From Lachnospiraceae bacterium (GTDB lineage: Bacteria; Bacillota; Clostridia; Lachnospirales; Lachnospiraceae): DNA of 64,000 nucleotides. The notes beneath the pieces were generated by a model, which saw only the letters and a program-made list of their open reading frames with translations, did not search any database and was not told the DNA's origin. The DNA lies in contig CAJTCV010000005.1 in the NCBI GenBank assembly GCA_910574805.1, forward strand, positions 175,454 to 239,453, in the 5' to 3' direction. Both the position numbers and the translations under genes were made by a program. Positions 1 to 10,268 of the stretch are shown here, piece by piece; positions within the stretch are counted from its first letter, which is position 1, and the number at the start of each line of letters is the position of its first letter.

Positions 1-178
1 AGTCCTTTCATAATCAAGAAATGCGGTCTGCCGAACAGTCCCGCTTCGGTTGTACGGGGAGATATATCATGTTTTAAGATACAATATCCGGAGTAAAAGT
101 ACAAGAAAAATTTTGCCGGACAGGACTGAAAAAGAGCGTCTGTGTGGCAGGATACAGGATGAAATCCGGGCGGAACTG

Positions 179-187
179 TGGTATACT
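179..187 (+). promoter_or_regulatory. Extended -10 promoter, probably for hydF
   Basis: TG-G-TATACT is an extended -10 element. No good -35 box lies at the right distance. It sits 83 bases upstream of the preferred hydF start. Position and sequence support it, but there is no further evidence. Confidence 0.35.
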
Positions 188-269
188 TGGGCTGTGTTCT
201 TCCAGACCCGGCGGTGCGGCAGGGGATGAGAAGGCTTTTATACGGCTGAATGGCAGACAGGAGAGAACT

Positions 270-1481
270 ATGGGATTGAATGACACGCCCGGCTCGGACC
301 GGGTACATATCGGCTTTTTCGGCAGGCGGAATGCGGGAAAATCAAGTATTGTGAATGCAGTGACAGGACAGGATCTGGCGGTGGTGTCGGATACGAAGGG
401 GACGACCACGGATCCGGTGACAAAATCCATGGAGCTGCTTCCGCTGGGACCGGTGGTGGTGATCGATACACCGGGCTATGATGATGAGGGGAGCCTTGGA
501 GCGCTGCGGGTCAAAAAGACGAGACAGGTGCTGAACAGGACGGATATCGCAGTCCTCGTGGTGGATGCCATGGAGGGCAGGGGCGCCTGTGAAGAAGAGC
601 TGCTGGAGCTTTTTCGGGAGAAGGAGCTTCCGTATCTGGTGGTGATGAATAAGGCGGATCTGCTGGAAGACAGAGGCGGAGGACAGCAGGCGGCAGATGT
701 GCTGTATGTGAGCGCCAGGGAAGGCGTCGGGGTCCATGAGCTGAAGGAACGGCTGGGCGCGCTGGCGCCGGAGGAGGGGAAGCTTCGTCTGGTGGCGGAT
801 CTGATCGCTCCGAAGGATCTCGTGATGCTGGTGACGCCCATTGATTCGGCGGCGCCCAAAGGCCGCATGATCCTGCCCCAGCAGCAGGCGATCCGGGATG
901 TGATCGATGCCGGTGCTGCCGCGGTGGTGGTGAAGGAGACAGAGTTTCTGGAGGTGCTGGAGTGTCTTGGAAAAGAACCGGCCCTGGTGGTCACGGACAG
1001 CCAGGTGTTCGGAAGGATCTCGAAGGAGACGCCGGAGCATATCCCTCTTACGTCCTTTTCCATTCTTATGGCCAGGTACAAGGGGATCCTGGACTATACG
1101 GTGCCGGGCGCGGCGGCCATGGACCGGCTGAAGGACGGAGACCGGATTCTGGTGGCGGAAGGATGCACCCATCACCGGCAGTGCGGGGATATCGGGACAG
1201 AGAAGCTTCCTGCATGGCTGCGGGCGCATACGAAGAAGGAGCTTTCCTTTTCCTTCTGCTCCGGGACCGAATTTCCGGAGGATCTGTCTTCCTGTGCTCT
1301 TGTGCTTCACTGCGGGGGCTGCATGCTGAATGAGCGGGAGGTCCGTTACCGGATGAAATGTGCCCGCGATCAGGGGGTTCCCATGACCAATTACGGGGTG
1401 GCCATCGCGCATATGCACGGGATCCTGAGGCGGAGTATCGCCATGTTTCCGCATCTTCTGGCGGAATTTTCGGAATTATAA
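270..1481 (+). CDS. hydF: [FeFe] hydrogenase H-cluster maturation GTPase HydF
   Basis: HydF is the scaffold GTPase on which the 2Fe subcluster of [FeFe] hydrogenase is assembled with HydE and HydG. The 403-residue product has an Era-like GTPase domain: P-loop GRRNAGKSS near residue 18, TTTDP near 46, DTPG near 67 and NKAD near 125. The C-terminal domain has the HydF cluster ligands, a Cys-X-His near residue 299 and HCGGC near 347. The start is placed at ATG 270 behind CAGGAGAG. An open frame runs further upstream to 144, but those 42 residues look unlike HydF. HydE and HydG are not in this window. A TetR gene follows 16 bases downstream. Confidence 0.93.
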   Translation: MGLNDTPGSDRVHIGFFGRRNAGKSSIVNAVTGQDLAVVSDTKGTTTDPVTKSMELLPLGPVVVIDTPGYDDEGSLGALRVKKTRQVLNRTDIAVLVVDAMEGRGACEEELLELFREKELPYLVVMNKADLLEDRGGGQQAADVLYVSAREGVGVHELKERLGALAPEEGKLRLVADLIAPKDLVMLVTPIDSAAPKGRMILPQQQAIRDVIDAGAAAVVVKETEFLEVLECLGKEPALVVTDSQVFGRISKETPEHIPLTSFSILMARYKGILDYTVPGAAAMDRLKDGDRILVAEGCTHHRQCGDIGTEKLPAWLRAHTKKELSFSFCSGTEFPEDLSSCALVLHCGGCMLNEREVRYRMKCARDQGVPMTNYGVAIAHMHGILRRSIAMFPHLLAEFSEL

Positions 1482-1497
1482 GGATGGAGCACCGGAT

Positions 1498-2103
1498 ATG
1501 GCTAAGAAAAATCAGAAAAAGACCAAGAGCAGGATCGTGTCCGCTGCCTGGAAGCTGTTCTATGAACAGGGCTATGAGGATACGACCATCGAGGAGATTA
1601 TTGAAGAATCCGGAACATCCAAGGGCTCGTTTTATCATTATTTTGAAGGAAAGGACGCGCTGCTTGGTTCACTGGCCTATATGATGGATGAGAAATACGA
1701 GGAGCTGGAGCCGGGCATCCCGGAGGATGCAGACTGCTATGAGGTGCTTCTGTATCTGAACCATGAGCTTCTGACCATGATTGAAGAGTCCATCAATCTG
1801 GATCTTCTTGCCAGACTCTATTCCACTCAGCTGGTCACCCGGGGGGAGAAGCCACTGCTGGACCACGGCCGTACCTATTATAAGCTGCTGCGCAGGATCA
1901 TCACCAGGGGCAGAGAGCGGGGGGAGCTGACCAGAGCCCTGAGCGTGGGGGAGATGGTCCATTACTATGCCATGTGCGAACGCGCCCTTCTCTATGAATG
2001 GTGCCTGAGGAAGGGAGAATACTCTCTCTCCGGGGAGGCGGAAAGGAAGCTGCCGTTGATGATCCAAAGCCTTCGGGAGGACGGTCTGCATCAGGCGCCC
2101 TGA
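1498..2103 (+). CDS. TetR/AcrR family transcriptional regulator
   Basis: The 201-residue protein has an N-terminal TetR-type helix-turn-helix. Its helix preceding the recognition helix reads TTIEEIIEESGTS, and the recognition region reads KGSFYHYFEGKDAL at about residues 40-53. The C-terminal ligand domain is helical and not diagnostic. It starts 16 bases after hydF with GGATGGAG upstream, so the two may be cotranscribed. Ligand and target are unknown. The putP-like symporter downstream, or the gene itself, are the nearest possible targets, but that is only inferred from position. Confidence 0.88.
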   Translation: MAKKNQKKTKSRIVSAAWKLFYEQGYEDTTIEEIIEESGTSKGSFYHYFEGKDALLGSLAYMMDEKYEELEPGIPEDADCYEVLLYLNHELLTMIEESINLDLLARLYSTQLVTRGEKPLLDHGRTYYKLLRRIITRGRERGELTRALSVGEMVHYYAMCERALLYEWCLRKGEYSLSGEAERKLPLMIQSLREDGLHQAP

Positions 2104-2208
2104 CCGGCTGCCGGGTCTGACAGCGGTGCCGGAGGGACACTCTGTCCCGGGCTGCGCCGGAATAAAACTGTACTGTATACCAGAACGGATTCTGTACTTT
2201 ACTCTGTA

Positions 2209-2237
2209 TTGCGTCCTGTTTTATATTGTGATAGAAT
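2209..2237 (+). promoter_or_regulatory. Candidate sigma-70 promoter for the symporter
   Basis: TTGCGT and TAGAAT are separated by 17 bases, and the pair sits 68 bases upstream of the symporter ATG at 2305. The -10 is good and the -35 mediocre. Confidence 0.4.
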
Positions 2238-2304
2238 GCAGGATAGTGCGTAAATACAGCACTTTTTCAACTATATTACAATAGAACGAGAAGGAGAATA
2301 AAGT

Positions 2305-3834
2305 ATGACATCCACAAGTATACTGATGCTGCTGGCGATCCTTGTGTATCTGGCAGTGGTCGTGGGAATGGGTGTGGTTCTGGCCAAAAAGAATCATACT
2401 ACAGAAGATTTTTATCTGGGAGGAAGAAAGCTGGGCCCCTTTGTCACCGCCATGAGTGCGGAGGCATCGGATATGAGCAGCTGGCTCCTGATGGGGCTCC
2501 CGGGTGTTGCCTATGTGACGGGACTGGCAGATGCGGCGTGGACCGCCATCGGTCTGGCCGTCGGTACTTATGTAAACTGGTTGATTGTGGCCAGAAGACT
2601 GCGCCATTACACCCACGAGTGCGGCAACTCCACTACGTTGCCGCTGTTCTTTTCCAACCGCTACAGGGATGAGAAAAAGCTTCTGTCCGTGCTGGCTGCA
2701 GTGCTGATCATCATCTTTTTCGTACCTTATACGGCGTCCGGTTTTGCGGCCTGCGGAAAGCTCTTCTCCAGTCTCTTTGGCTGGGATTATGTGCCGGCCA
2801 TGATCATAAGCGCCGTGGTCATCGTTGCCTATACAACGCTGGGCGGCTTTCTGGCAGCCAGTACCTCGGACTTTCTCCAGAGTATTATCATGACCATTGC
2901 CATTATCGTGGTCTTCGGCTTCGGCATCAGCAATGTGGGAAGCTTCGGGGCAGTCATCGACAATGCCAGATCCATGGCAGGATATTTCAGCCTGACGCAG
3001 ATCCATGATCCGGTCTCCGGTACGGCGGCTCCTTACGGGGCGCTGACCATCGCTTCCATGCTGGCGTGGGGACTTGGATATTTTGGTATGCCTCACGTGC
3101 TCCTTCGTTTCATGGCCATCGAGGATGCCAGGAAGCTGGATCTTTCCAGAAGAGTGGCGACTGTCTGGGTGGTGATCTCCATGGCAGTGGCGATCTTCAT
3201 CGGTGTGATCGGCAACGCCATGACCAGAGTGGGTTCCATTCCGACACTTGAGGATGCGGAGACCATCATCATCACCATCGCGGATCTGATCTCCCGGCAC
3301 GGCGTACTGACGGCACTGGTGGCAGGCGTTATCCTGGCAGGTATCCTGGCGGCGACCATGTCCACGGCGGATTCCCAGCTTCTGGCGGCATCCTCCAGCG
3401 CTTCCCAGAATATTCTGAAGGAAGTGTTCGTAAAAGATATGGATGAGAAGACAGGGATGCTGGTGGCGCGTGCCACTGTGCTGGTGATCGCACTGATCGG
3501 GATGTTTATCGCGAGAGATTCCAACAGCTCCGTCTTCCAGATCGTATCTTTTGCGTGGGCGGGCTTCGGGGCATCTTTTGGTCCGCTGGTGCTGCTGGCG
3601 CTGTTCTGGAAGCGGTCGAACCTTCCCGGCGCTCTGGCGGGGATGCTCAGCGGCGGCGTCATGGTCTTCGTCTGGAAATTCCTGGTGCGTCCCATGGGCG
3701 GCGTGCTGGGGATCTACGAGCTGCTCCCGGCATTTCTGGTGGCGCTGGCAGTGAACGTGGCGGTGAGCCTTCTGACGGCGGCTCCCTCCAGAGAGATACA
3801 GGAAGAATTTGAGCGTGTGGCTTCCATGAAATAA
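2305..3834 (+). CDS. putP: Sodium/proline symporter (SSS family, PutP-like)
   Basis: A 509-residue integral membrane protein with about 13 hydrophobic segments, close to the usual PutP length of about 500. It has family-typical stretches such as DFYLGGRKLGPF near residue 36, SAEASDMSSWLLMGLPG near 51 and a long hydrophobic core. It should import proline with sodium across the cytoplasmic membrane. Substrate assignment within the SSS family is by overall resemblance, so another small solute is possible. The ATG has AGAAGGAG upstream. It stands alone with its own likely promoter, and a short palindrome (GTCCCGGGAC) follows its stop. Confidence 0.85.
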   Translation: MTSTSILMLLAILVYLAVVVGMGVVLAKKNHTTEDFYLGGRKLGPFVTAMSAEASDMSSWLLMGLPGVAYVTGLADAAWTAIGLAVGTYVNWLIVARRLRHYTHECGNSTTLPLFFSNRYRDEKKLLSVLAAVLIIIFFVPYTASGFAACGKLFSSLFGWDYVPAMIISAVVIVAYTTLGGFLAASTSDFLQSIIMTIAIIVVFGFGISNVGSFGAVIDNARSMAGYFSLTQIHDPVSGTAAPYGALTIASMLAWGLGYFGMPHVLLRFMAIEDARKLDLSRRVATVWVVISMAVAIFIGVIGNAMTRVGSIPTLEDAETIIITIADLISRHGVLTALVAGVILAGILAATMSTADSQLLAASSSASQNILKEVFVKDMDEKTGMLVARATVLVIALIGMFIARDSNSSVFQIVSFAWAGFGASFGPLVLLALFWKRSNLPGALAGMLSGGVMVFVWKFLVRPMGGVLGIYELLPAFLVALAVNVAVSLLTAAPSREIQEEFERVASMK

Positions 3835-3861
3835 GTCCCGGGACAGAATATTTTTTTGTCC

Positions 3862-3890
3862 TGTAAAATTTCCTCAAAAGGTGATATACT
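3862..3890 (+). promoter_or_regulatory. Extended -10 promoter for the J-like/TPR-hscC operon
   Basis: TG-A-TATACT at 3882-3890 is a good extended -10, with TGTAAA 17 bases upstream of the hexamer as a weak -35. It lies 54 bases before the ATG at 3945. Confidence 0.5.
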
Positions 3891-3944
3891 GTTTACCATG
3901 AATGCAAATACCAGTCACATCATACAGGAGGGTGAGGTTTATCC

Positions 3945-6900
3945 ATGGAGAGGGAACTGATATATCATATACTGGAGCTGGACCGTCTGACCGACGAGCG
4001 GACGGTCAAGGCGGCCTATATGAAGAAGCTCAGGGTTACGAATCCGGAGGATGATCCGGAGGGCTTCCGGAAGCTTCGGGAAGCGTATGAAGGGGCGCTG
4101 GAGCTTCTGCGGAAAGCGGAGGAAGAGGACGAAGAGGAAGAAAAGACCGAACTGGATCTCTGGATCGACGAGATCGAGGCGGTATATAAGGATTTTCGGA
4201 CAAGGGGAGATACGGCCTGCTGGGAGAATCTTCTGAAAGCGGAGATCTGCCAGAGCCTTGATACCTCTCTGGATGCAAGAGAAGCGCTGCTTGCATGGCT
4301 TCTGAGCCATTTCTATCTCCCAAGACAGGTATGGCAGTGCCTGGACAGGGAACTGCAGCTGGTGGAGGACTATGATGCTCTGAAGGAGCGTTACCCGGTG
4401 GATTTTCTGGATTATGCCAGACATTACATGGAATATGAATATTTTGTGGACTTTTCCCGGATGAAGTTCCGGGGAGAGTCCGTCCGGTCGGAAGAGGCCA
4501 ATGTGGACGGCTATATTCAGGCCTATATGGAAATAAGGAATCTGTGCGACCAGAATGATTTTGGAAAAGCGGCCGAAAAGCTGTCTGAGCTCCCGGCGTA
4601 CGGAGTCTGGTATCCCTGGGAAGAGGCAGAGCGGATGAAGCTTCTGCAGGCGGACGGCAGGATGGAGGAAGCACTCCGGATGGCGGAGGAGCTGGTAAGA
4701 GATTATCCGGAGGACGGATATCTGGTCTCCCGGGCAGCGGACCTGAAGTGGGACGCAGGGGAGAAGGAGACGGCGTTTGCCTGGTGGCAGCAGTCGGAAG
4801 GCGCGTACAATTCCCGGATCGGGATCATCAAATATTATCTGGAGAGCGAAGACACCGCGGACAGGGCCAAGGAGCTGGCGCTGGATCTGTGGGAGGCGGA
4901 CGGCTCCGGCCAGCGGGCGGATGTATACATAGAACAGGCAAACCGGCTGCTGCTTGCCAGATATGAAAGGCAGGTGGCAGAGTCCGGGGACGAGAAGGAA
5001 AAGGACGCCATCCGGGTGGAGATGGCCTGGTGTGAATATCAGAACAAGAATGCAGAGAAGGCTCTGGAGATCCTTGACAGGATCGATCCGGGAGAGGATA
5101 TCTACTACAGCTATCACAATCTGAAGGGAAGGGTGCTGGCGGCTCTGGAGCGGGACGAAGAGGCTGTCCCGGAGCTGAGGCTCTGGCTGTCCATGATCGA
5201 GGCAGTGGTGGACGACGGCAGTGAGGAAGCGAAGAAGCGGCTCCGGAGGAAAGGGACCGCTTATCTGATGCTGGGCATCTGTCTCTCGAAGATCCGGGAA
5301 TATCAGGAAGCGGTTACATATCTGGAGAAGGCGGAGACGGAAAATAAGGACATGTATGACCGTCTGGGCGCCATGCACAAGCTGGCGGAGACCTGGGGCG
5401 ACATGGGAGAGTACGAGAAGTCCGTGGACAAATGCGACCAGATCCTTGCGCTGGATGCGGGGTATTATCCGGCTTATCTGGTTCGGCAGCAGGCATATTT
5501 TGACATGCACAACGCTCAGGGCGTGGTGGATGACTATCACCGGGCCGTGGAGATCTACGGGGGGTATTATAAGCCGTATCTGCTTGCGGCGAGGGTATTT
5601 CTCATCTATGACCAGTATGAGGATGCAAAGCAGGTCATGGACCGCGCCATTGAGAATCAGGTGGAGTTCAGCGGGGAGATGAAGCTGTGCCATGCCCGGC
5701 TTCTGCGGTATCTGTCGGAGAGCGAGGAAGACCGGAAGGAACCCATGCGGATCCTGGAGGAACTGAAAGAGAACGTACGTTCTGATGAAACAGATCTGGA
5801 GGATCCGTCGGAGATCGAATTTGAGATTGCTTTTCTGTACTGGGATGATGACCGGGTGGATGAGGCACTGTCCCATCTGGCGGAGGCGATCCGGCAGAAT
5901 CCGTCCAAATGCCAGTATTTTATGATCCGGGGAGAGATCCTCCGGGGAAAAGGGGATTTTGAGGGAGCGCTGAGCGCTTATAAGGCAGCGAAGGAAGACT
6001 ACGATGAGACGGCAGGCTATTATTACGGGATCGGATGCTGTTATGAAGGACTGGGCCAGGAGGACCCTGCCTTTCAGAATTATCTGGAGGCGGTGAAGAT
6101 CAATGATTCCTTCCGGGATGTGAATGAAAAGCTGGCTGATCTCTGTATGGAGCGGTATAAGAGAAGCTTTGATGTAAGAGAATATAAGAAGGCCGTCCGC
6201 TATATCGACCGTCAGGTGGAGCTGCAGGAGAACTGTTATATTCTGGTGCACCGGGGGCTTATGCACCGGGCGGCCATGCATCTTCAGAAGGCCATTCGGG
6301 ATTTTGAGAAGGCGCTGACGTTTCAGCCGGAGGACTGGGCCGCCTACAACAATATGGGATACTGCTACAAGCATATGGGGGAATATGAGAAGAGCCTCGA
6401 GATGTATGAGAAATCTCTGGAGATGCTGAAGCGGCAGAATGACAGGCGGATCCTTCCCTACAGCAATATGGCGGACTGCTATGAGATCCTGGGGAATTAT
6501 GAGCGGGCGATCAGATGCTATCAGCTGGACCTGGAATGGTATCCGGACCGTACCGTGTTCTATGAAGAGATCGGAGACCTGTATTTTTACGATAAGAAAT
6601 ATATGGATGCCATCAAGTCCTATGAGGCGGCAGGCGCCCGCTGGAATGACAAGGAACATCTCCTGATGATCGGAGACGTGTGGTTTGCCCAGGGACAGCT
6701 CCGCAGGGCGAAAGCATTTTATAAAAAGGCGATTCAGACCGCAGATCCAAAAGAGGATGCATATCTCCGGCACGTGGACTATGCGGAGCGGCTGATGAAC
6801 CTGTATTTCGACTATGCGGGGGCGCTGCGCATTCTGGAGAAGGCGGACCGGGGCTATACAAATAAGGGCTGGAACGCTTCCAGAATCTCCCGGGCGACGA

Positions 6901-7316
6901 AGGAGCGCTATCAGGCCCGGCTGCACTATTTTCTGAAACATTATCAAAAGGCCGGGGAGCATGCGAAGCGGGCGTATGATCTGTATCTGGAGGAGGCCTG
7001 CTCGGAAAGTGCCTATCTGTCCTATCCGGCCAAACGGCCGCTTCATCTCTCAAGGCTGGGGGAATGCTATCTGTACATGGGAGAGATGGGGAAAGCCTGT
7101 GACATGTTCCGGCTCATGGACGCCGGTTACCGGTGCGAGCACTGCAGGAATGCGGAGTGCTATGAGAAATACCGGAATCTGGGGCTTTATTATCTGTGCC
7201 TGGGAGAAGAGCACAGAAAGGACGCGCTGGAGCAGTATGAGAAAGCATGGGAGCTCTGCCCCCCGGATCTGGAGGCGGAGGAAATGGTGAAAAAACTTCG
7301 TAAGGAGATAAAGTAG
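3945..7316 (+). CDS. Giant TPR protein with N-terminal degenerate J-like domain
   Basis: The 1123-residue protein starts with a short J-like region at residues 1-52. The helix pattern matches a DnaJ domain (VKAAYMKKL, then [12 protein letters not shown]), but the HPD tripeptide position reads NPE (residues 33-35). After an acidic stretch near 58-70, most of the rest is tandem tetratricopeptide-like helices, for example [20 protein letters not shown] near residue 800. No signal peptide or membrane segment is seen, so it should be cytosolic. The hscC-like gene starts 4 bases after its stop, with the ribosome site inside this gene. It is probably the cochaperone or adaptor for that Hsp70. J-like proteins without HPD next to HscC homologues are a known pattern; client and function here are unknown. 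Confidence 0.85.
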   Translation: MERELIYHILELDRLTDERTVKAAYMKKLRVTNPEDDPEGFRKLREAYEGALELLRKAEEEDEEEEKTELDLWIDEIEAVYKDFRTRGDTACWENLLKAEICQSLDTSLDAREALLAWLLSHFYLPRQVWQCLDRELQLVEDYDALKERYPVDFLDYARHYMEYEYFVDFSRMKFRGESVRSEEANVDGYIQAYMEIRNLCDQNDFGKAAEKLSELPAYGVWYPWEEAERMKLLQADGRMEEALRMAEELVRDYPEDGYLVSRAADLKWDAGEKETAFAWWQQSEGAYNSRIGIIKYYLESEDTADRAKELALDLWEADGSGQRADVYIEQANRLLLARYERQVAESGDEKEKDAIRVEMAWCEYQNKNAEKALEILDRIDPGEDIYYSYHNLKGRVLAALERDEEAVPELRLWLSMIEAVVDDGSEEAKKRLRRKGTAYLMLGICLSKIREYQEAVTYLEKAETENKDMYDRLGAMHKLAETWGDMGEYEKSVDKCDQILALDAGYYPAYLVRQQAYFDMHNAQGVVDDYHRAVEIYGGYYKPYLLAARVFLIYDQYEDAKQVMDRAIENQVEFSGEMKLCHARLLRYLSESEEDRKEPMRILEELKENVRSDETDLEDPSEIEFEIAFLYWDDDRVDEALSHLAEAIRQNPSKCQYFMIRGEILRGKGDFEGALSAYKAAKEDYDETAGYYYGIGCCYEGLGQEDPAFQNYLEAVKINDSFRDVNEKLADLCMERYKRSFDVREYKKAVRYIDRQVELQENCYILVHRGLMHRAAMHLQKAIRDFEKALTFQPEDWAAYNNMGYCYKHMGEYEKSLEMYEKSLEMLKRQNDRRILPYSNMADCYEILGNYERAIRCYQLDLEWYPDRTVFYEEIGDLYFYDKKYMDAIKSYEAAGARWNDKEHLLMIGDVWFAQGQLRRAKAFYKKAIQTADPKEDAYLRHVDYAERLMNLYFDYAGALRILEKADRGYTNKGWNASRISRATKERYQARLHYFLKHYQKAGEHAKRAYDLYLEEACSESAYLSYPAKRPLHLSRLGECYLYMGEMGKACDMFRLMDAGYRCEHCRNAECYEKYRNLGLYYLCLGEEHRKDALEQYEKAWELCPPDLEAEEMVKKLRKEIK

Positions 7317-7320
7317 ACAG

Positions 7321-9015
7321 ATGATCGTAGGAATTGATCTTGGGACCACGAACAGTCTCGTGGCATATTATACGGAAGAAGGCCCGAAGATTATACCCAA
7401 TCGTCTTGGAAAACCCATGACGCCGTCGGTGGTGAGCATGGACGAAGAGGGGCAGATTTATGTGGGGGAATCGGCGGCAGAACAGATGCTGCTCCATCCG
7501 GGCAGCGGGGCTTCCCTCTTTAAAAGAAGCATGGGGAGCAATAAGAGATTTTCCCTGGGGAACAGGGAATTTACAGCGGAGGAGCTCTCCTCCTTTGTGC
7601 TGCGTTTCCTGAAGGAGGATGCAGAGGTCTATCTGGGGGAAGAGGTGACAGAGGCGGTCATCAGCGTGCCGGCATACTTTAACGATGCCAGAAGACGTGC
7701 GACCAGGCGCGCGGGAGAGCTGGCAGGCCTGAAGGTGGAGCGGATCATCAGCGAGCCCACGGCGGCTGCCATCGCCTACGGCCTGTGGCAGCAGAAAGGG
7801 CAGGCCCGGTTCCTGGTCTTTGACCTGGGAGGCGGAACTTTCGATGTGTCCATCCTGGAGCTGTATGACACGATCCTGGAGGTCCATGCGGTGGCAGGGG
7901 ACAACTTCCTGGGGGGAGAGGATTTCACGGCGGTGCTGGAGAAGATGTTCTATGAGAAATATCCGCAGATCAACCGTTTCACCCTCAGCGAGAAAGCCCA
8001 GAGGCATATTCGGAAGCAGGCGGAGCAGTGTAAGATCGGCTTTGGAACCTCCCGCACCTCTGTGATGACTTGCCATATCGGGGAAGAGGAATACACCATG
8101 CCGGTGGAGCTGTCCGACTATGAGGAAGCCTGTGAGGAGCTGCTGGAACGGATCCGCCAGCCGGTGAAACGGAGCCTGAAGGACGCGCATATCCGGCTGT
8201 CTGATATTGACAAGGTGGTGCTGGTGGGCGGCGCGACCAGATCTCCTGTGATCCGGAAATTTGCCGGAAAGCTGTTCCATATGATACCGGATACCAATCT
8301 GAACCCGGATGAGACCGTAGCGCTGGGAGCGGCGATCCAGGCTGCCATGAAGGAGCGTAAGGAGGGCATCCGGGAGGTGATCCTCACTGACGTCTGTCCC
8401 TTTACGCTGGGTACGGAGGTGGTGCGGGAATACGGAGAACACCAGTTCGAAAACGGCGTCTTTCTCCCTGTCATCGAGCGGAATACGGTCATCCCGGCCA
8501 GCAGGACCGAGCGGCTGTATACAGTCAGGGATAATCAGACGAAGATCCGGGTGCATATCCTTCAGGGGGAGAGTCGCTTTGCCGTGAACAATCTGTCCCT
8601 GGGAGAGCTGATGATCGATGTCCCTGCGGGGAAGGCCGGGGAGGAAGCCGTGGACCTGACCTACACCTATGATATCAACTCCATTCTGGAGGTGGAGGTC
8701 AAGGTACTCTCCAGCGGGAAGAAGACCAGACAGGTGTTCAAGGACCGGGATCTGGATATGAGCGAGGAAGAGATCGAAGAGCGTCTGGAGACGCTGTCCT
8801 ATCTGAAGATCCATCCGCGGGATAAGGAGGAGAACAAGTTCCTGCTGCTCCGGGGAGAGCGGATCTATGAGGAAAGCCTGGGCTACAAGCGGGCGCAGGT
8901 GGAGCAGGTGCTCCGGAGGTTTGAGCATGCACTGAATTCCTATGATCAGGAGCAGATTGCCCAGACCAAGCAGGAGCTGATCGAATTTCTGGAAAAGCTG
9001 GACGAATGGGAATAG
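7321..9015 (+). CDS. hscC: HscC-like Hsp70 family chaperone
   Basis: A 564-residue Hsp70, shorter than DnaK (about 610-640) and close to HscC (about 556). The ATPase domain shows phosphate-1 GIDLGTTNS near residue 4, [10 protein letters not shown] near 145, phosphate-2 [12 protein letters not shown] near 166 and the adenosine motif VGGATRSPV near 302. The linker/substrate domain begins near [11 protein letters not shown], as in HscC-type proteins. The C-terminal lid is short and ends without a DnaK-type EEVD-like tail. It is tightly coupled to the J-like/TPR gene (4-base gap), which implies a dedicated pair separate from housekeeping dnaKJ. Assignment to HscC rather than another short Hsp70 is by length and linker sequence. 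Confidence 0.85.
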   Translation: MIVGIDLGTTNSLVAYYTEEGPKIIPNRLGKPMTPSVVSMDEEGQIYVGESAAEQMLLHPGSGASLFKRSMGSNKRFSLGNREFTAEELSSFVLRFLKEDAEVYLGEEVTEAVISVPAYFNDARRRATRRAGELAGLKVERIISEPTAAAIAYGLWQQKGQARFLVFDLGGGTFDVSILELYDTILEVHAVAGDNFLGGEDFTAVLEKMFYEKYPQINRFTLSEKAQRHIRKQAEQCKIGFGTSRTSVMTCHIGEEEYTMPVELSDYEEACEELLERIRQPVKRSLKDAHIRLSDIDKVVLVGGATRSPVIRKFAGKLFHMIPDTNLNPDETVALGAAIQAAMKERKEGIREVILTDVCPFTLGTEVVREYGEHQFENGVFLPVIERNTVIPASRTERLYTVRDNQTKIRVHILQGESRFAVNNLSLGELMIDVPAGKAGEEAVDLTYTYDINSILEVEVKVLSSGKKTRQVFKDRDLDMSEEEIEERLETLSYLKIHPRDKEENKFLLLRGERIYEESLGYKRAQVEQVLRRFEHALNSYDQEQIAQTKQELIEFLEKLDEWE

Positions 9016-9026
9016 GGCAGGAGGAT

Positions 9027-10223
9027 ATGGAACAGAATCTGCAGCAGATGGTGGATGCGCTCTTTGGGGCGCATCCGTACAAAATAATCCTGAGCAACCC
9101 CGGGAAAGCCATTCCGGATGAGGGGCATGGAGTACGGAGATACCGGAAGATCGTCCTGAACCGGCTGGACGGGGGCTGGCAGGCAGAACAGTATACAGAA
9201 AAACAGGTCTTTCATGAGAACCTGGGAGAGGACGGAGCGGAGGCCTTTTTGCTGGAAGCCCTGTCCTCTGTCTTTCGTCAGTGCAATGCCTGGGACGGCC
9301 AGTGGGAATTTACGATCCGCATTTCCAGGGGCGGGAAGGCTTCCTTTCAGAAAAAGCGGACTGCACAGGCACCGAAGGAAAAGACAGGGCACGACCGGAA
9401 GAAGCGCTATATTCTGGAGGAAGGGACGGTGATTCCGCCTCTTACGGATATGGGAATCTTTACCTCCGAAGGGAAAGTAGTACGTTCCATGTATGATAAA
9501 TACAGGCAGATCAATCGCTTTGTGGAACTGATCGACGATGAGGTGGACAGTCTGCCCAAAGACCATAAGATTACCGTAATTGACTTTGGATGCGGGAAAT
9601 CGTATCTTACCTTTATTCTCTATTATTATCTGACCGAACTGCGGGGGCTGGATGTACGGATCATTGGGCTGGATTTGAAGGAGGACGTGATCCGGAACTG
9701 CAACCGGACGGCAGAAAGGTACGGCTATGAAGGCCTGCATTTTGAACTGGGCGATATCAACGGGTATGAATGTCCGCATCCGGTGGACATGGTCCTCTCT
9801 CTCCACGCCTGCGATACGGCGACAGACTATGCGCTTTATCACGCGGTCCGCTGGAAGGCGAAGCTGATCTTCTCGGTTCCCTGCTGTCAGCACGAACTGA
9901 ACCGGCAGATGAAGGGCCGGGAACTGTCCATCCTGACCCGCTACGGGATCGTGCAGGAGCGGACCGCTGCGCTGATGACGGATGCCATCCGGGGCAATCT
10001 CCTGACTGCCTGCGGCTATAAGACGCAGCTTCTGGAATTTGTCGATCTGTCCCACACGCCGAAGAATATACTGATCCGCGGGGTGCGGACCGTGATCCCC
10101 CAGTCTGTGAAGCAGGAAGCCCGCCGGGAGGTGGAGGCGCTGAAGGAGGCATTCGGATTCCGGCCGACGCTGGATGCGCTGCTGTCCCCGGAGGAGGGAC
10201 GCAGAGCAGGAGATGCAGATTAA
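9027..10223 (+). CDS. Class I SAM-dependent methyltransferase (Methyltransf_32 type)
   Basis: The 398-residue protein has a Rossmann-type SAM site, VIDFGCGKSYLT, at about residues 184-195, followed by an acidic strand end (GLDLKEDVI) and the motif SLHACDTATD near 260. SVPCCQHELN follows near 284. This arrangement is typical of the Methyltransf_32 group. The N-terminal 180 residues carry no recognisable domain. The substrate is unknown; an RNA substrate would be a guess. The start is placed at ATG 9027 behind GCAGGAGG. An upstream ATG at 9006 overlaps hscC but has no ribosome site. It is probably cotranscribed with the chaperone genes. Confidence 0.82.
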   Translation: MEQNLQQMVDALFGAHPYKIILSNPGKAIPDEGHGVRRYRKIVLNRLDGGWQAEQYTEKQVFHENLGEDGAEAFLLEALSSVFRQCNAWDGQWEFTIRISRGGKASFQKKRTAQAPKEKTGHDRKKRYILEEGTVIPPLTDMGIFTSEGKVVRSMYDKYRQINRFVELIDDEVDSLPKDHKITVIDFGCGKSYLTFILYYYLTELRGLDVRIIGLDLKEDVIRNCNRTAERYGYEGLHFELGDINGYECPHPVDMVLSLHACDTATDYALYHAVRWKAKLIFSVPCCQHELNRQMKGRELSILTRYGIVQERTAALMTDAIRGNLLTACGYKTQLLEFVDLSHTPKNILIRGVRTVIPQSVKQEARREVEALKEAFGFRPTLDALLSPEEGRRAGDAD

Positions 10224-10268
10224 CCGGAGCGTACACCGGTCAGAAAAGTCACGGAAGGAGAGATACAG

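Noticed and set aside
1..143. A partial gene at the left edge
   Set aside because: Frame 1 is open to a stop at 94-96 and frame 3 to an earlier stop, but neither 24-31 residue tail resembles the end of HydE, HydG or another protein I know. A call would be a guess.
2101..2165. Terminator after the TetR gene
   Set aside because: GC-rich complementary segments exist, but no T-run follows and the pairing is imperfect.
3939..7046. A 1035-residue open frame on the minus strand
   Set aside because: It lies antisense to the J-like/TPR gene in a phase produced by its codon bias. It has no ribosome site and no recognisable domain. The same applies to the long opposite frames at 7114-8928, 14617-16224, 40267-41829 and 342-1454.
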